From the NCBI RefSeq assembly GCF_009741445.1, contig NZ_CP046507.1, forward strand, positions 3,968,001 through 4,032,000: a stretch of DNA of 64,000 nt, read 5' to 3'. Within the stretch, counting starts at the first letter, position 1. Every line of letters starts with the position of its first letter. Source of the DNA: Mycobacterium avium subsp. avium. Its GTDB lineage: Bacteria > Actinomycetota > Actinomycetes > Mycobacteriales > Mycobacteriaceae. The notes beneath the pieces are model-generated. The model saw only the letters and a list, made by a program, of their open reading frames with translations, did no database searches and had not been told where the DNA came from. Made by a program: the position numbers and the translations under genes. This document shows, one piece after another, positions 1 to 8,438 of this stretch.

Positions 1-1
1 C

Positions 2-322
2 GCCGAGGCGCTGCTGGATCAGCGGGTGCTGGCCGGGATCGGCAACGTCTACTGCAACGAGTTGTGCTTTGTCAGCGGGCAACTGCCCACCGCGCCGGTG
101 AGCGCCGTCGCCGACCCGCGGCGGCTCGTCTCGCGTGCCCGGGACATGTTGTGGCTCAACCGCTTCCGTTGGAACCGGTGCACCACCGGCGACACCCGCA
201 ACGGCCGGCAGCTGTGGGTCTACGGGCGGGCCGGCCAACCGTGCCGCCGCTGCGGCACCCCCATCGAGTTCGACGACTCCGGGGACCGGGTGACCTACTG
301 GTGCCCGTCCTGCCAGCGCTAA
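2..322 (+). CDS. nei: Nei/Fpg-family DNA glycosylase, C-terminal part
   Basis: This is the 3' end of a DNA repair glycosylase and AP lyase that removes oxidised bases. The N-terminal catalytic part lies outside the window. Visible are the helix-two-turn-helix region (LAGIGNVYCNE) and a C-terminal zinc finger with two CxxC pairs (CRRC and CPSC). The reading frame is open from base 2 and ends at TAA 320-322. It faces lpqC tail to tail with a 4-base overlap. Its place beside lpqC matches M. tuberculosis Rv3297 (nei). The family call is firm; the Nei versus Fpg subtype rests mainly on synteny. Confidence 0.88.
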   Translation, partial: AEALLDQRVLAGIGNVYCNELCFVSGQLPTAPVSAVADPRRLVSRARDMLWLNRFRWNRCTTGDTRNGRQLWVYGRAGQPCRRCGTPIEFDDSGDRVTYWCPSCQR

Positions 323-1236
323 TCGCGGGCGTGGGCCAGGAAGAACTCCGCGATGGCCTCCGACCCGTCCAGCGTGTGCGTGGTGGGGCCGATGACCGCG
401 GCGGGCAGGTACTGCTTGCCGCCGGGCCAGGTGTGCCCGCCCTTGTCGATCCGGTAGAAGACCACCTCGGTGGACGCCGCGCACGACGTGGAGTCGAAGC
501 GGTGCACCACCGTGCCGTCGCGGGCGTCGGGCAGCAGCTCCATCGACGGATCGCCCTGGCATCCGTCGACCTTGCGCCACTTGTCCACCATGGCTTCCGC
601 CGAGACGGCGTGGCTGAGGCCGCCCCGGCCGCGCACCGCCCCGCCCTTGAACGGCACCAGCGGATCGGCGGTCCCGTGCGCCGCCCACACCGACACCGGC
701 CGGGACGGGTTGCAGGCCACGCCCACGCCGAGGGTGCCGGCCACCGGCGCGACGGCGGCGAAGACGTCGGCGCGGTCGCAGGCGAGCCGGTTGGACATGA
801 AGCCCCCGTTGGACATTCCGGTGACGAAGACGTGGCCGGGCGCGACGCGGTAGTCGTTTTGCAGCTTGGTCACCAGCCCGACCAGGAAGGCGACGTCGTC
901 GACGTGGTGGCGATCCGCCGGTGAGGCGCCGCGCCCGTCGGCCCAGCTCTTCTCGTAGCCGTCGGGGTAGACGACCAACAGGTTGTGCGCGTCAGCAACG
1001 GCGTCGAAGCCGGTCAGCCCGCGCTGCGCGATGCCGGTTCCGCCGCCGCCGTGCAGGCTGAGCACCAGGCCGACGGGGTCGCCCGCCGGCACGTGCAACA
1101 TGTAGGTTCGGTCCATGCCGCCGGAACGAAAGGTGCCGGAAATGTCTCGCGCGCTGGCCGCCGACACATGCCGCACACCGCAGCCGACCACGCATACCGC
1201 CAGCACAGCGAGCCACAGCCATCGCGCGTACGCCAT
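319..1236 (-). CDS. lpqC: LpqC, secreted esterase lipoprotein
   Basis: A 305-aa exported alpha/beta-hydrolase of the polyhydroxybutyrate-depolymerase/feruloyl-esterase type, orthologous to Rv3298c by position. The N-terminus has a hydrophobic signal and a lipobox (VVGC) with the lipidated cysteine at residue 19, so it is probably anchored on the outer face of the membrane. The nucleophile elbow GMSNGG places the catalytic serine at S142; D191 (HGTAD) and H268 (GGHTWPGG) complete a plausible triad, and LHGGGG near residue 61 fits an oxyanion hole. The natural substrate is not known. In M. tuberculosis atsB follows this gene; here small secreted proteins and PPE genes are found instead. Confidence 0.88.
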   Translation of the reverse strand: MAYARWLWLAVLAVCVVGCGVRHVSAASARDISGTFRSGGMDRTYMLHVPAGDPVGLVLSLHGGGGTGIAQRGLTGFDAVADAHNLLVVYPDGYEKSWADGRGASPADRHHVDDVAFLVGLVTKLQNDYRVAPGHVFVTGMSNGGFMSNRLACDRADVFAAVAPVAGTLGVGVACNPSRPVSVWAAHGTADPLVPFKGGAVRGRGGLSHAVSAEAMVDKWRKVDGCQGDPSMELLPDARDGTVVHRFDSTSCAASTEVVFYRIDKGGHTWPGGKQYLPAAVIGPTTHTLDGSEAIAEFFLAHARD

Positions 1237-1427
1237 CTCGTCAGATCACCGGCGCCGCGTCGAGCAGGGCCCGCAGGTGACGCGCAGTCGACGCCGGAGC
1301 AAACCCTGGTGTGGCACGCACCGCATTATCGGTGATACGGCAGCCGGTGCCGCCGCGACATGCGAGCATTCGACCTAGCCCCGCCTCCAGCAAGCAACGG
1401 CACTTCTGTTCCACGGGAGTATCACAA

Positions 1428-1781
1428 ATGACGAGCACCCAGATACGCAAGCGCGCCCGGCCGCGGTCGCTGGTGGTCGCCGGCCTGCTGCCGCTGGCCG
1501 GCCTCCTCGGCGTGATCACGACGCCGGCGTATGCCACCTCGGCCGACGACGCGTTCCTGGCCGCGCTGAAGGCCAAGGGCATCAACTACGAGTCCCCCGA
1601 CGCCGCGGTCAACTCCGGCCACACCGTGTGCCACGAACTCGACATGGGCCAGACCCCGGAGCAGGTCGCCAACAACGTGCTGTCCAGCAGCACCCTGGAC
1701 AGCTATCACGCCGGCTATTTCGTGGGCGTCAGCATCAAGGCGTACTGCCCGAAGTATGCGGCGGCGGCAGCCGGATCCTGA
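1428..1781 (+). CDS. Secreted DUF732 protein
   Basis: A 117-aa exported protein of the mycobacterial DUF732 family, whose function is unknown. A basic start (KRARPR) is followed by a hydrophobic stretch and an AxA-like cleavage site near AYA-TSADD. The mature part has the family pattern DDAFLAALKAKGI, a cysteine near VCHEL and a second in KAYCP, likely a disulfide. The ATG at 1428 is chosen because GGGAG at 1415-1419 lies 8 bases upstream and the signal peptide begins directly after it; an in-frame start at 1311 would add an unlikely extension. A second DUF732 gene lies at 50888-51391. Confidence 0.8.
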   Translation: MTSTQIRKRARPRSLVVAGLLPLAGLLGVITTPAYATSADDAFLAALKAKGINYESPDAAVNSGHTVCHELDMGQTPEQVANNVLSSSTLDSYHAGYFVGVSIKAYCPKYAAAAAGS

Positions 1782-1845
1782 AATTTACAGCCGGTTGACA
1801 GGCTCGTGACGAAACCGCGGATAAAATCTGAACATCCGAATTCAG

Positions 1846-2079
1846 GTGACGAAGCGCAGAGCCACGATGATTCCGAGACTGCTGGCCGGTATGGCCTGTG
1901 TCGCAATCGCTCTCGGCCCGCCCGTCGGGGCCGCGGCGCCGGCCGGCGCCGACCCCGGCCCGTTCGCCCATCTGAATTGCGCCTGCGATCAACCGGATCC
2001 GCCCGGCGGCGTGACGCCGCGGGATGCGATGAATCAGGGCATCCGGCAAGGCCTTTCCGCTCCCCCGGCGGCCGAATAG
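1846..2079 (+). CDS. Small secreted protein of unknown function
   Basis: A 77-aa protein (70 aa if the ATG at 1867 is used) with an N-terminal signal sequence ending near AGA-DPGPF. The mature peptide is about 40 residues, rich in proline, with a CxC pair in LNCACDQPDPPGG. Small exported proteins with this cysteine pattern recur in mycobacteria, but no function is known. It follows the DUF732 gene after 64 bases and may be co-expressed. Coding status rests on the signal peptide and the family-like mature sequence. Confidence 0.6.
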   Translation: MTKRRATMIPRLLAGMACVAIALGPPVGAAAPAGADPGPFAHLNCACDQPDPPGGVTPRDAMNQGIRQGLSAPPAAE

Positions 2080-2153
2080 CCGCCCGCGGACCGGCGGCCG
2101 CGCCACACGCGGGCCTGGCTGTCCGGAATGGTCTGCGCCCCATCGTCTTTCCG

Positions 2154-3290
2154 CTAGCCCGCCGACGGCGGCCGCTGCATCACGGTGCCGGGAAGCTCCG
2201 CGCCGTACTCGATGTCGTCGTAGTCGCGCCCGTTGCGCCGGCGGGTTCCGTTGCCGCCCGGGCGCATCGGCGTCATCGGCAGCATCGGCGGCTGCCCGGC
2301 TCCGGTCGCGAGCGGCGAGGCGGCCGACGCCAGTTGCACGGGCGCCTGCGACCCCAGCATTCCCACCGTCGCCGGCGGCATGGTCAGGTTGCCCAGCGAG
2401 ATGCCCACGCCCAGCGCCGCCCGCGGCGCCAGGGACGATCCGGCGGCGCCGACGGCGCTGACCAGTCGCACCTCGGCCGCCGACAGGGCGGCTGTGCCTT
2501 CGGCCAGGCCGCCGGCGACGTCGGCGCCCAGCGACTGGAATCCGCTGGCGGTCTGCAGCTGGGCCAGCACCCCGATCAGGTTGATCGGAAATCCGCTGGC
2601 GGCCAGGAATTGGTTGCCCCAGGTGCTCCAGTACTTGAACCAGCCCGTGTTGGGATCGAAGAAGGCGGTGGAGGCGGCCTGCAGGGTGCCGGCGACACCG
2701 GTCTGGGTGCCGGAATCAGCGGCGTTCGTCGCGGGCACCATCGCGGCCTGGGTGCTCACCCCGGACGGGTTGGCCACCTGGGGCGGCTCGGTGAACCGGG
2801 GCAACCTGACCGCGCTCGCCGAGGTCGCCGCGTAGCGGTACATCGCCGCGGAGTTGTTCACCCACATGGCGTGGTACTCGGCCTCGGTTTCGGCGATGGC
2901 CGGATAGTTGATCCCGAAGAAGTTGGTGGCCAACAACATTGCCAGGCGGGCGCGGTTGGCGGCGACCAGCGAGGGATGCACCACAGTCCAGTGCGTCAAT
3001 TCGAATGCGGCAGTGGCGGTTTGCACCGAGGTGGCGATCTCCTGGCATTGCTGGGCGGTGATCCGCAACCAGTCCACGTACGGCTCGAGCGCCCGGGTCA
3101 TCGCGAGCGCGGACGGCCCCTGCCAGGTGGTCGACAGCGCCGCCAGCTCCGCGGTGTAGCTGCTCGCCGACTGTTCGAGCTCCATGCTCAGCTGCTGCCA
3201 CACCCCGGCGGCTTCGATCCATGACCAGGCACCGGGTCCAGCGTGGATCAGCGCCGAGGTGACCTCCGGCGGCAGTATCCCAAAATCCAT
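2154..3290 (-). CDS. PPE family protein (PPE-SVP-like)
   Basis: A 378-aa PPE protein, expected to be exported by a type VII (ESX) system. The N-terminal PPE domain (about residues 1-180) has the Pro-Pro-Glu motif at 7-9 and the WQG turn at 56-58. The C-terminal domain has LGNLTMPPATV where the SVP subfamily usually has GxLSVPxxW, and the end TVMQRPPSAG matches the usual SVP-subfamily tail. AAAGG lies just upstream of the ATG at 3290. It is followed in tandem by a second PPE gene; no PE gene is adjacent, although PE and PPE proteins are usually exported as heterodimers, so its partner would be encoded elsewhere. Confidence 0.92.
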   Translation of the reverse strand: MDFGILPPEVTSALIHAGPGAWSWIEAAGVWQQLSMELEQSASSYTAELAALSTTWQGPSALAMTRALEPYVDWLRITAQQCQEIATSVQTATAAFELTHWTVVHPSLVAANRARLAMLLATNFFGINYPAIAETEAEYHAMWVNNSAAMYRYAATSASAVRLPRFTEPPQVANPSGVSTQAAMVPATNAADSGTQTGVAGTLQAASTAFFDPNTGWFKYWSTWGNQFLAASGFPINLIGVLAQLQTASGFQSLGADVAGGLAEGTAALSAAEVRLVSAVGAAGSSLAPRAALGVGISLGNLTMPPATVGMLGSQAPVQLASAASPLATGAGQPPMLPMTPMRPGGNGTRRRNGRDYDDIEYGAELPGTVMQRPPSAG

Positions 3291-3399
3291 GAACCTTTAC
3301 CTTGGCTGCATTCGGGAAGAACGTGGGTGTGGGCCGCGCTGCGGGCGGGCCCGTTCGGCGATTCGGTGTCCGCGGCGAGGGCGGGGCACCATGGTCAAT

Positions 3400-4536
3400 T
3401 CATCCGGCCGACGGATTACGAGGCATCACTTTGCCTTTGACTTCCCGGCCGTAGGCGACGTCCTCGTACTTCTGCTGTTTACGTTTTCGCCAGCCGGTGC
3501 CCGCCGAGGTGGTCGGCGGCGGCACCATCATCGGCATCAGCGGGAAACCCGATTCGGCCGCGGGCAGCGGCGACGCCGCCGAGGCCAGCTGCACGCCCGT
3601 CTGGGTTCCCGGCAGCAGCCCGACCACCGCCGGGGGCGCGGTCAGTTTGCCCAGCGACACCCCGACGCCCATCGCGCCGCTCGGCGCCACCGCACCCGCG
3701 CCGATGCCCTTGATCGCGTTGGCCAGGCTGGCGGTGGTCGCGCCCAGGCCCTCGGACAGGCCGGAGCCGATGTCGCCGCCGACGGATGCGACCCCCTGGG
3801 CGGTGGCCAGCTGCGCCCACACGTCCAGCAGGTTGATCGGGAAGCCGGACGAGATGAACTGGTTGCCCCAGGTGCTGAAGTAGTTGAACCAGCCGGCGTT
3901 GGGATCGAACCCGCCGGGCATGTTGAGGTCGTTGAGCACCGAGCCCACCGACGAACCCGAGGAGTCGACCGACGCCTTCATCACCGCGGCCTGCTGGTTG
4001 GCGGTCCCGCCGGGGTCGGTGACGGCCAGCGGCGAATTGAACTGGGTCAGCGGCGATGTCGCCTGCGACGAGGCCGCCTGGTAGCGGCTCAGCGCGGCCG
4101 AGTTGTTCGCCCACATGGTCTGGTATTCGTTCTCGGTCTCGGCGATCGCCGCCGTGTTGGTGCCGAACCGGTTGGTGGCCAGCAACTGGGCCAGCCGGGT
4201 GCGGTTGGCGCTGACGACCGACGGGTGCACCACGGTGGACCGCACGGTGCCGAACGCCGTCGCCGCGGCCTCGGCGGAGTTGGCCAGCTGCGCGGACTGC
4301 TGCGCGGTCTCGCGCAGCCACAGCAGGTAGGGCTGGACGGATTGCAGCATCGCCATCGCCGAGGGGCCGTCCCAGGACTCGATCAGCGACGACAGCGTCG
4401 AGGCGTAGCTGGACACCGAGTTCTCCAGCTCGACGGCGACGCGCTGCCAGGCGGCGGCGGCCTCAATCAGCGAGCCCGCGCCCGGCCCGGTGTGGATGAG
4501 TGTCGAGGTGACCTCGGGGGGTGCAAACAGATCCAT
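3400..4536 (-). CDS. PPE family protein, tandem paralogue
   Basis: A 378-aa PPE protein (379 aa if the GTG at 4539 is used) clearly related to its downstream neighbour. The PPE motif is at residues 6-8 and the WDG turn near 55. Shared landmarks include ETENEYQTMWANNSAA, the FDPNAGWF block and LGKLTAPPAVVG in place of the SVP motif, with a basic stretch (RKRKQQK) before the end VMPRNPSAG. The ATG at 4536 is preferred because a weak GAGA lies about 8 bases upstream. The two genes are 109 bases apart in the same direction, and this one is first. No PE partner is present. Confidence 0.92.
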   Translation of the reverse strand: MDLFAPPEVTSTLIHTGPGAGSLIEAAAAWQRVAVELENSVSSYASTLSSLIESWDGPSAMAMLQSVQPYLLWLRETAQQSAQLANSAEAAATAFGTVRSTVVHPSVVSANRTRLAQLLATNRFGTNTAAIAETENEYQTMWANNSAALSRYQAASSQATSPLTQFNSPLAVTDPGGTANQQAAVMKASVDSSGSSVGSVLNDLNMPGGFDPNAGWFNYFSTWGNQFISSGFPINLLDVWAQLATAQGVASVGGDIGSGLSEGLGATTASLANAIKGIGAGAVAPSGAMGVGVSLGKLTAPPAVVGLLPGTQTGVQLASAASPLPAAESGFPLMPMMVPPPTTSAGTGWRKRKQQKYEDVAYGREVKGKVMPRNPSAG

Positions 4537-4767
4537 CACATCTCACAATGCCCACGCTGAGAACGCCTCAGCAAATTTGCGTTGACCAGGCCGCGAAGAG
4601 CGCGGAAACTCTGCACGTCGAGGCCTGTCACCTGCGGTCATGTCCCTCCCAGACCGACTGCCGATGTTAGGCCACCCTATACCCATAACAGAAATCGTTT
4701 TCACATTTGCTGGCGGTGTGCCAGCGGGCGTGCCGGCGGTCGCCGCCCGTCGCCCGGCAGTCTCGGC
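4537..4767. other. Gap upstream of the PPE genes
   Basis: This 231-base stretch separates the PPE pair from the small secreted protein gene at 4768-5055 and should hold the promoter of the PPE genes on the minus strand. Its AT-richer part (about 4650-4715) stands out from the surroundings. I see no supported gene, repeat or RNA in it. Confidence 0.4.
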
Positions 4768-5055
4768 TCAGTCGATGTGGCCGGGCGGGTCGGCGAAGGC
4801 GAGATCGGCCGGGTGCTGGTCGGGTCCCAGCTGTTCGCAGTGCCCGTCGGGCACGAGGTAGGAGCTGGCCCCGTTGGGGATCAGGCGGGTGACCGCGACG
4901 CAGCGCTGCCAGGTGCCGTCGGGCTGGACGGGGCCGTCACACTTGCTCAGCACGGGCCCGCCGTACTGGCAGCCGGCCCGGGCCGGCGGGGCCGCGGCGA
5001 TCACCCCGGCGGCCAGCAGCAGGGCGGCCGCCGCTGCGACGGTGCCGTGCCTCAT
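4768..5055 (-). CDS. Small secreted cysteine-containing protein
   Basis: A 95-aa exported protein of a mycobacterial family with unknown function. The signal peptide spans about residues 1-27 and ends at a standard AxA site (PARA-GC). The mature part has four cysteines in GCQYGG, KCDGPV, WQRCV and GHCEQLG, likely two disulfides; the CDGPVQPDGTWQRC block is the recognisable family core. GGGAGG lies about 6 bases before the ATG at 5055. It stands alone between the PPE genes and a membrane protein gene. Confidence 0.78.
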   Translation of the reverse strand: MRHGTVAAAAALLLAAGVIAAAPPARAGCQYGGPVLSKCDGPVQPDGTWQRCVAVTRLIPNGASSYLVPDGHCEQLGPDQHPADLAFADPPGHID

Positions 5056-5122
5056 GGTTGCCTCCCGTCACGTCGGCGCCGGCTATGACGCTACCGCGTG
5101 CCGTGCCCGGGTGGGTCGCCGT

Positions 5123-5752
5123 TCAGCGCAGCGTCCGGTCGGTCTTGGTGACGCAGCGGTAGAGCTCCTCGCCGTAGGGGACGACGATCGCGGCGGCCAC
5201 CGCGGCGGCGACCGCGGCGAGGTAGCCGCCGGGCAGCGGGTTCTGCTTCCAGCGCAGCCGCCAGGCGTCGCGGGAGCGGGCACCGCGGGCGAGCTCGCGC
5301 ACCTCCCGCCAGTGCAGGCAGCCCAGCGCCGAGGCCGCCATGATCGGCAGCGACTCCAGGAAGCTGTGCACGTGCTGCTCCCAGGTGGTGACCCGGCGCC
5401 CGCTGCGCTCGGCGGCGGTGACGTCCCACAGCGCGGTGGCCTCGTGGGCGGCGATGGACGCCAGGATCGTCGAGAGCACCAGCGGGTTGATCTCGCACAG
5501 CAGGACCAGGGTGATCGGCACCCCCACCTCGGCCATCATCAGCAGATGGATCAGCGACTCCCGCGTGCCCGAGGTGATCTCGATCCTGCTGCGCCGGTGC
5601 TGGTTCCAATCCAGCAGGGCCGGGATGAACCAGGCCGGCAGCAGCCCGTAGAGCAGGTACCGCAGCAGCGCGGTCTCGGCGTCGTTGGCCCGTTCCGGAA
5701 TCCGCAATTGCCGTCGCACACGCCACCAGGTACCCGCGCAGCGGCGCGCCAA
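5123..5752 (-). CDS. Membrane protein with conserved His/Glu clusters
   Basis: A protein of about 209 aa with several hydrophobic segments (LLRYLLYGLLPAWFIPALL, VGVPITLVLLCEI and a C-terminal alanine-valine helix). The loops carry DWNQHRR, ESLIHLLMMAE, IAAHEATALWDV and EQHVHSFLE, a set of histidines and acids that could bind metal. No function is recognised. The frame opens at TTG 5752; GTG 5719 or TTG 5707 may be the real start, since the first residues are basic and unconvincing. It follows the pseudouridine synthase by a few bases and is probably co-transcribed. The overlapping frame starting at ATG 5762 has shadow-like composition and is not preferred. Confidence 0.65.
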   Translation of the reverse strand: MARRCAGTWWRVRRQLRIPERANDAETALLRYLLYGLLPAWFIPALLDWNQHRRSRIEITSGTRESLIHLLMMAEVGVPITLVLLCEINPLVLSTILASIAAHEATALWDVTAAERSGRRVTTWEQHVHSFLESLPIMAASALGCLHWREVRELARGARSRDAWRLRWKQNPLPGGYLAAVAAAVAAAIVVPYGEELYRCVTKTDRTLR

Positions 5753-5758
5753 ACTCCG

Positions 5759-6622
5759 TCATGGACCTGGGTCGTCGAGGGTCCGGCGGCTGACGAAGAC
5801 GCGGCGGGCGCCGGTGCGCGGATCGTCGAACTCGATGCGCTGGGCAAGCAGCTGCAGCGGGGTGCTGAAGTCATCGGCCGGCACGTCAATGATGTTGGGA
5901 TACAACGGATCACCGATGATCGGTATGCCCAGCGAGGCCATCTGCAGGCGCAGCTGATGGGTGCGTCCGGTGCGTGGCCGCAGCCGGTACAGACCGTCCG
6001 GGGACAACAGCTCCACCTCCGTCAGCGCGTTGGGTGGCCCGGGTTCGCAGACCGCCTGCATCCGGCCCCGGTGCTTGACGATGCGGCCGGCCAGCACCCG
6101 CGGGAACACCAGCGCCGGGTCGACGGCGGCCCGGGCCAGATAGGTCTTGTCCACCAGCCCGCGGGAGAACAGCGTCTGATAGGCGCCGCGCACCTCGCGC
6201 TGCGCGGTGAACAGCAGCACCCCGGCGGTCAGCCGGTCCAGCCGGTGCGCGGGGCTCAGCTCCGGCAAGCCGAGCTCCCGGCGCAGCCGCACCAGCGCGG
6301 TCTGGGCGACGTGCCGTCCGCGCGGCATGGTGGCCAGAAAGTGCGGCTTGTCGACGACGACGATGTCGTCGTCGCGGTGCAGCACCGGGAGGTCGAAGGG
6401 CACCACCACCTCGTCGGGCAGCTCGCGGTAAAGGTACACACTGGCCCCGGCCGGCAACACGGTGGCCTCGTCGACCACCGCACCGTCTGCGGTAACCACT
6501 TCGGCGGCAAGGACTTTGGCGCGGGCCGCGGCGCCGAACCGGGCGGTGAGCTCGGCCAGCACCGGACCGCCGCGCAGCCGCACCCGGGCGGGTCCCAGCC
6601 CGTCGCGAACCGGCAGCGGCAC
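5759..6622 (-). CDS. RluA-family pseudouridine synthase
   Basis: A 287-aa RluA-type enzyme converting specific uridines in rRNA or tRNA to pseudouridine, orthologous to Rv3300c by position. The catalytic motif HRLDRLTAGVL has the active aspartate at D129. Other family blocks are DDDIVVVDKPHFL (about 84-96), YLAR and RPRTGRTHQLRLQ. The GTG at 6622 is chosen because it begins 5 bases after the glpD2 stop; the frame remains open further upstream only as antisense to glpD2. It likely forms an operon with glpD2. In M. tuberculosis phoY1 lies between these two genes; it is absent here. Confidence 0.88.
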   Translation of the reverse strand: MPLPVRDGLGPARVRLRGGPVLAELTARFGAAARAKVLAAEVVTADGAVVDEATVLPAGASVYLYRELPDEVVVPFDLPVLHRDDDIVVVDKPHFLATMPRGRHVAQTALVRLRRELGLPELSPAHRLDRLTAGVLLFTAQREVRGAYQTLFSRGLVDKTYLARAAVDPALVFPRVLAGRIVKHRGRMQAVCEPGPPNALTEVELLSPDGLYRLRPRTGRTHQLRLQMASLGIPIIGDPLYPNIIDVPADDFSTPLQLLAQRIEFDDPRTGARRVFVSRRTLDDPGP

Positions 6623-6627
6623 CGGTC

Positions 6628-8382
6628 TCAATTGAGCGGCACCGGCTCGAGGATCTCGGCGCGCGCCTCGGGCGCACTGGCCCGCAGCTCGTCGGCCGAC
6701 ACGTCGTCGGGCTGGGCCTGCGACAGGATCTCGGCCTGCACCCGGGCGGTGTAGTTGGCGACCTCGCGCTCGACGTCGCCGGCCGTCCACCCCAGCACCG
6801 GCGCGACCACGTCGGCGACCTCGCGGGCGCAGTCGACGCCGCGATGCGAGTATTCGATGGAGATGCGCATCCGGCGGGCCAGGATGTCCTCCAAATGCAA
6901 AGCGCCCTCGGCGGTTACGGCGTACAGCGCCTCCACCCGCAGATAGCCGGGCGCCTCCGTGATCGGGTTGAGCAGGTCGGGCCGATCGGCGGCCAGCGCC
7001 AGCACGTCACCGATCAAAGAGCCGTAGCGGTCCAGCAGGTGGCGCACCCGGTAGGGATGCAACCCGCGCAGCTGCGCGACGTGCTCGGCCTGATTGATCA
7101 GCGCGAAGTAGCCGTCGGCGCCGAGCAGGCTGACCTTCTCCGTGATCGACGGCGCCACCCGGGCCGGAATGAATTGCGCCGCAGCGTCAATCGCGTCGGC
7201 GGCCATCACCCGGTAGGTGGTGTACTTGCCGCCGGCGATGGCCACCAAGCCGGGTGCGGGCACCGCCACCGCGTGCTCGCGGGAGAGCTTGGAGGTTTCC
7301 TCGCTCTCCCCGGCCAGCAGCGGCCGCAGCCCCGCATACACCCCGTCGATGTCGGCGTGGGTGAGCGGGATCGCCAGCACGGTGTTGACGGTGGACAGGA
7401 TGTAGTCGATGTCGGCCTTGGTGGCCGCGGGGTGGGCCAGATCCAGATCCCAGTCGGTGTCGGTGGTTCCGATGATCCAGTGGCTGCCCCACGGGATGAC
7501 GAACATCACCGACTTCTCGGTGCGCAGGATGATCGCCACGTCGCTGACGATGCGGTCGCGCGGCACCACCACGTGCACCCCCTTGGATGCCCGCACCTGA
7601 AATCGCCCGCGCTGCTTGGACAATGCCTGGATCTCATCGGTCCACACGCCGGTCGCGTTGACCACCACATGCCCGCGGACCTCGGTGACCGAGCCGTCTT
7701 CGGAGTCGCGTACCCGCACCCCGGTCACCCGGTCGCCCTCCCGCAGCAGGGCGACCACCTGGGTGGAGTTGCGCACCACCACGCCGTAGTGCGCGGCGGT
7801 GCGCGCGACGGTCAGGGTGTGCCGGGCGTCGTCGACGATGGTGTCGTAGTAGCGGATTCCGCCGATCAGCGCGCTGCGTTTGAGGCCCGGGCACAGCCGC
7901 AGCGCACCGGCGCGGGTCAAATGTTTTTGCGCCGGAACGGATTTCGCGCCGCCCAGCCGGTCGTAGAGAAAGATGCCGGCGGCGATGTAGGGCCGTTCCC
8001 ACAACCGATTGGTCAGCGGGAACAGAAAGGGCATCGGCTTGACCAGGTGCGGTGCCAGCGTGGTCAGCGACAGCTCGCGCTCGTATAGGGCCTCGCGCAC
8101 CAGCCCGAACTCCAGCTGCTCGAGATAGCGCAGGCCGCCGTGGAACATCTTCGAGGAACGGCTCGAGGTGCCCGACGCGAAGTCGCGGGCCTCCACCAGC
8201 GCGACCTTGAGCCCGCGGGTGGCGGCGTCCAGGGCGCAGCCCGATCCCACCACGCCGCCGCCGATCACCACCACGTCGAACTGCTCGGCGCCCAGCCTGT
8301 CCCAGGCCGCCGCGCGTTGCCGCGGTCCCAGCGCCGAAGCCGGCGAGCCGGGCTCGCCGAGTGCGTGGATCGGATCGCTCAC
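6628..8382 (-). CDS. glpD2: Aerobic glycerol-3-phosphate dehydrogenase GlpD2
   Basis: A 584-aa FAD enzyme that oxidises glycerol 3-phosphate to dihydroxyacetone phosphate and passes electrons to the quinone pool at the membrane. The dinucleotide fold starts at VVVIGGGVVGSG (residues 37-48), followed by FASGTSSRSSKMFHGGLRYL, a GlpD family block; ATGVWTD and GGKYTTYR are further hallmarks. AGGAG lies 8-9 bases before the GTG at 8382. It is the first gene of a short operon with the pseudouridine synthase. The length is normal for the family. Confidence 0.93.
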   Translation of the reverse strand: MSDPIHALGEPGSPASALGPRQRAAAWDRLGAEQFDVVVIGGGVVGSGCALDAATRGLKVALVEARDFASGTSSRSSKMFHGGLRYLEQLEFGLVREALYERELSLTTLAPHLVKPMPFLFPLTNRLWERPYIAAGIFLYDRLGGAKSVPAQKHLTRAGALRLCPGLKRSALIGGIRYYDTIVDDARHTLTVARTAAHYGVVVRNSTQVVALLREGDRVTGVRVRDSEDGSVTEVRGHVVVNATGVWTDEIQALSKQRGRFQVRASKGVHVVVPRDRIVSDVAIILRTEKSVMFVIPWGSHWIIGTTDTDWDLDLAHPAATKADIDYILSTVNTVLAIPLTHADIDGVYAGLRPLLAGESEETSKLSREHAVAVPAPGLVAIAGGKYTTYRVMAADAIDAAAQFIPARVAPSITEKVSLLGADGYFALINQAEHVAQLRGLHPYRVRHLLDRYGSLIGDVLALAADRPDLLNPITEAPGYLRVEALYAVTAEGALHLEDILARRMRISIEYSHRGVDCAREVADVVAPVLGWTAGDVEREVANYTARVQAEILSQAQPDDVSADELRASAPEARAEILEPVPLN

Positions 8383-8438
8383 TGCAGGGCTCCTGTCCGG
8401 TTACTCGTCAGTAGGGCGTGCTGCACCAAGGCTAACCG

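Noticed and set aside
1806..3224. A 472-codon plus-strand frame
   Set aside because: It is mostly antisense to the first PPE gene and full of Arg/Gly runs; only the small secreted gene at 1846 is supported there.
5091..5762. An ATG in perfect ATGA overlap with the pseudouridine synthase stop
   Set aside because: The frame has shadow composition; the neighbouring frame encodes a coherent membrane protein. It remains possible that translation enters here and re-initiates.
4874..6754. A 626-codon plus-strand frame
   Set aside because: It crosses three minus-strand genes and shows no family-like sequence.
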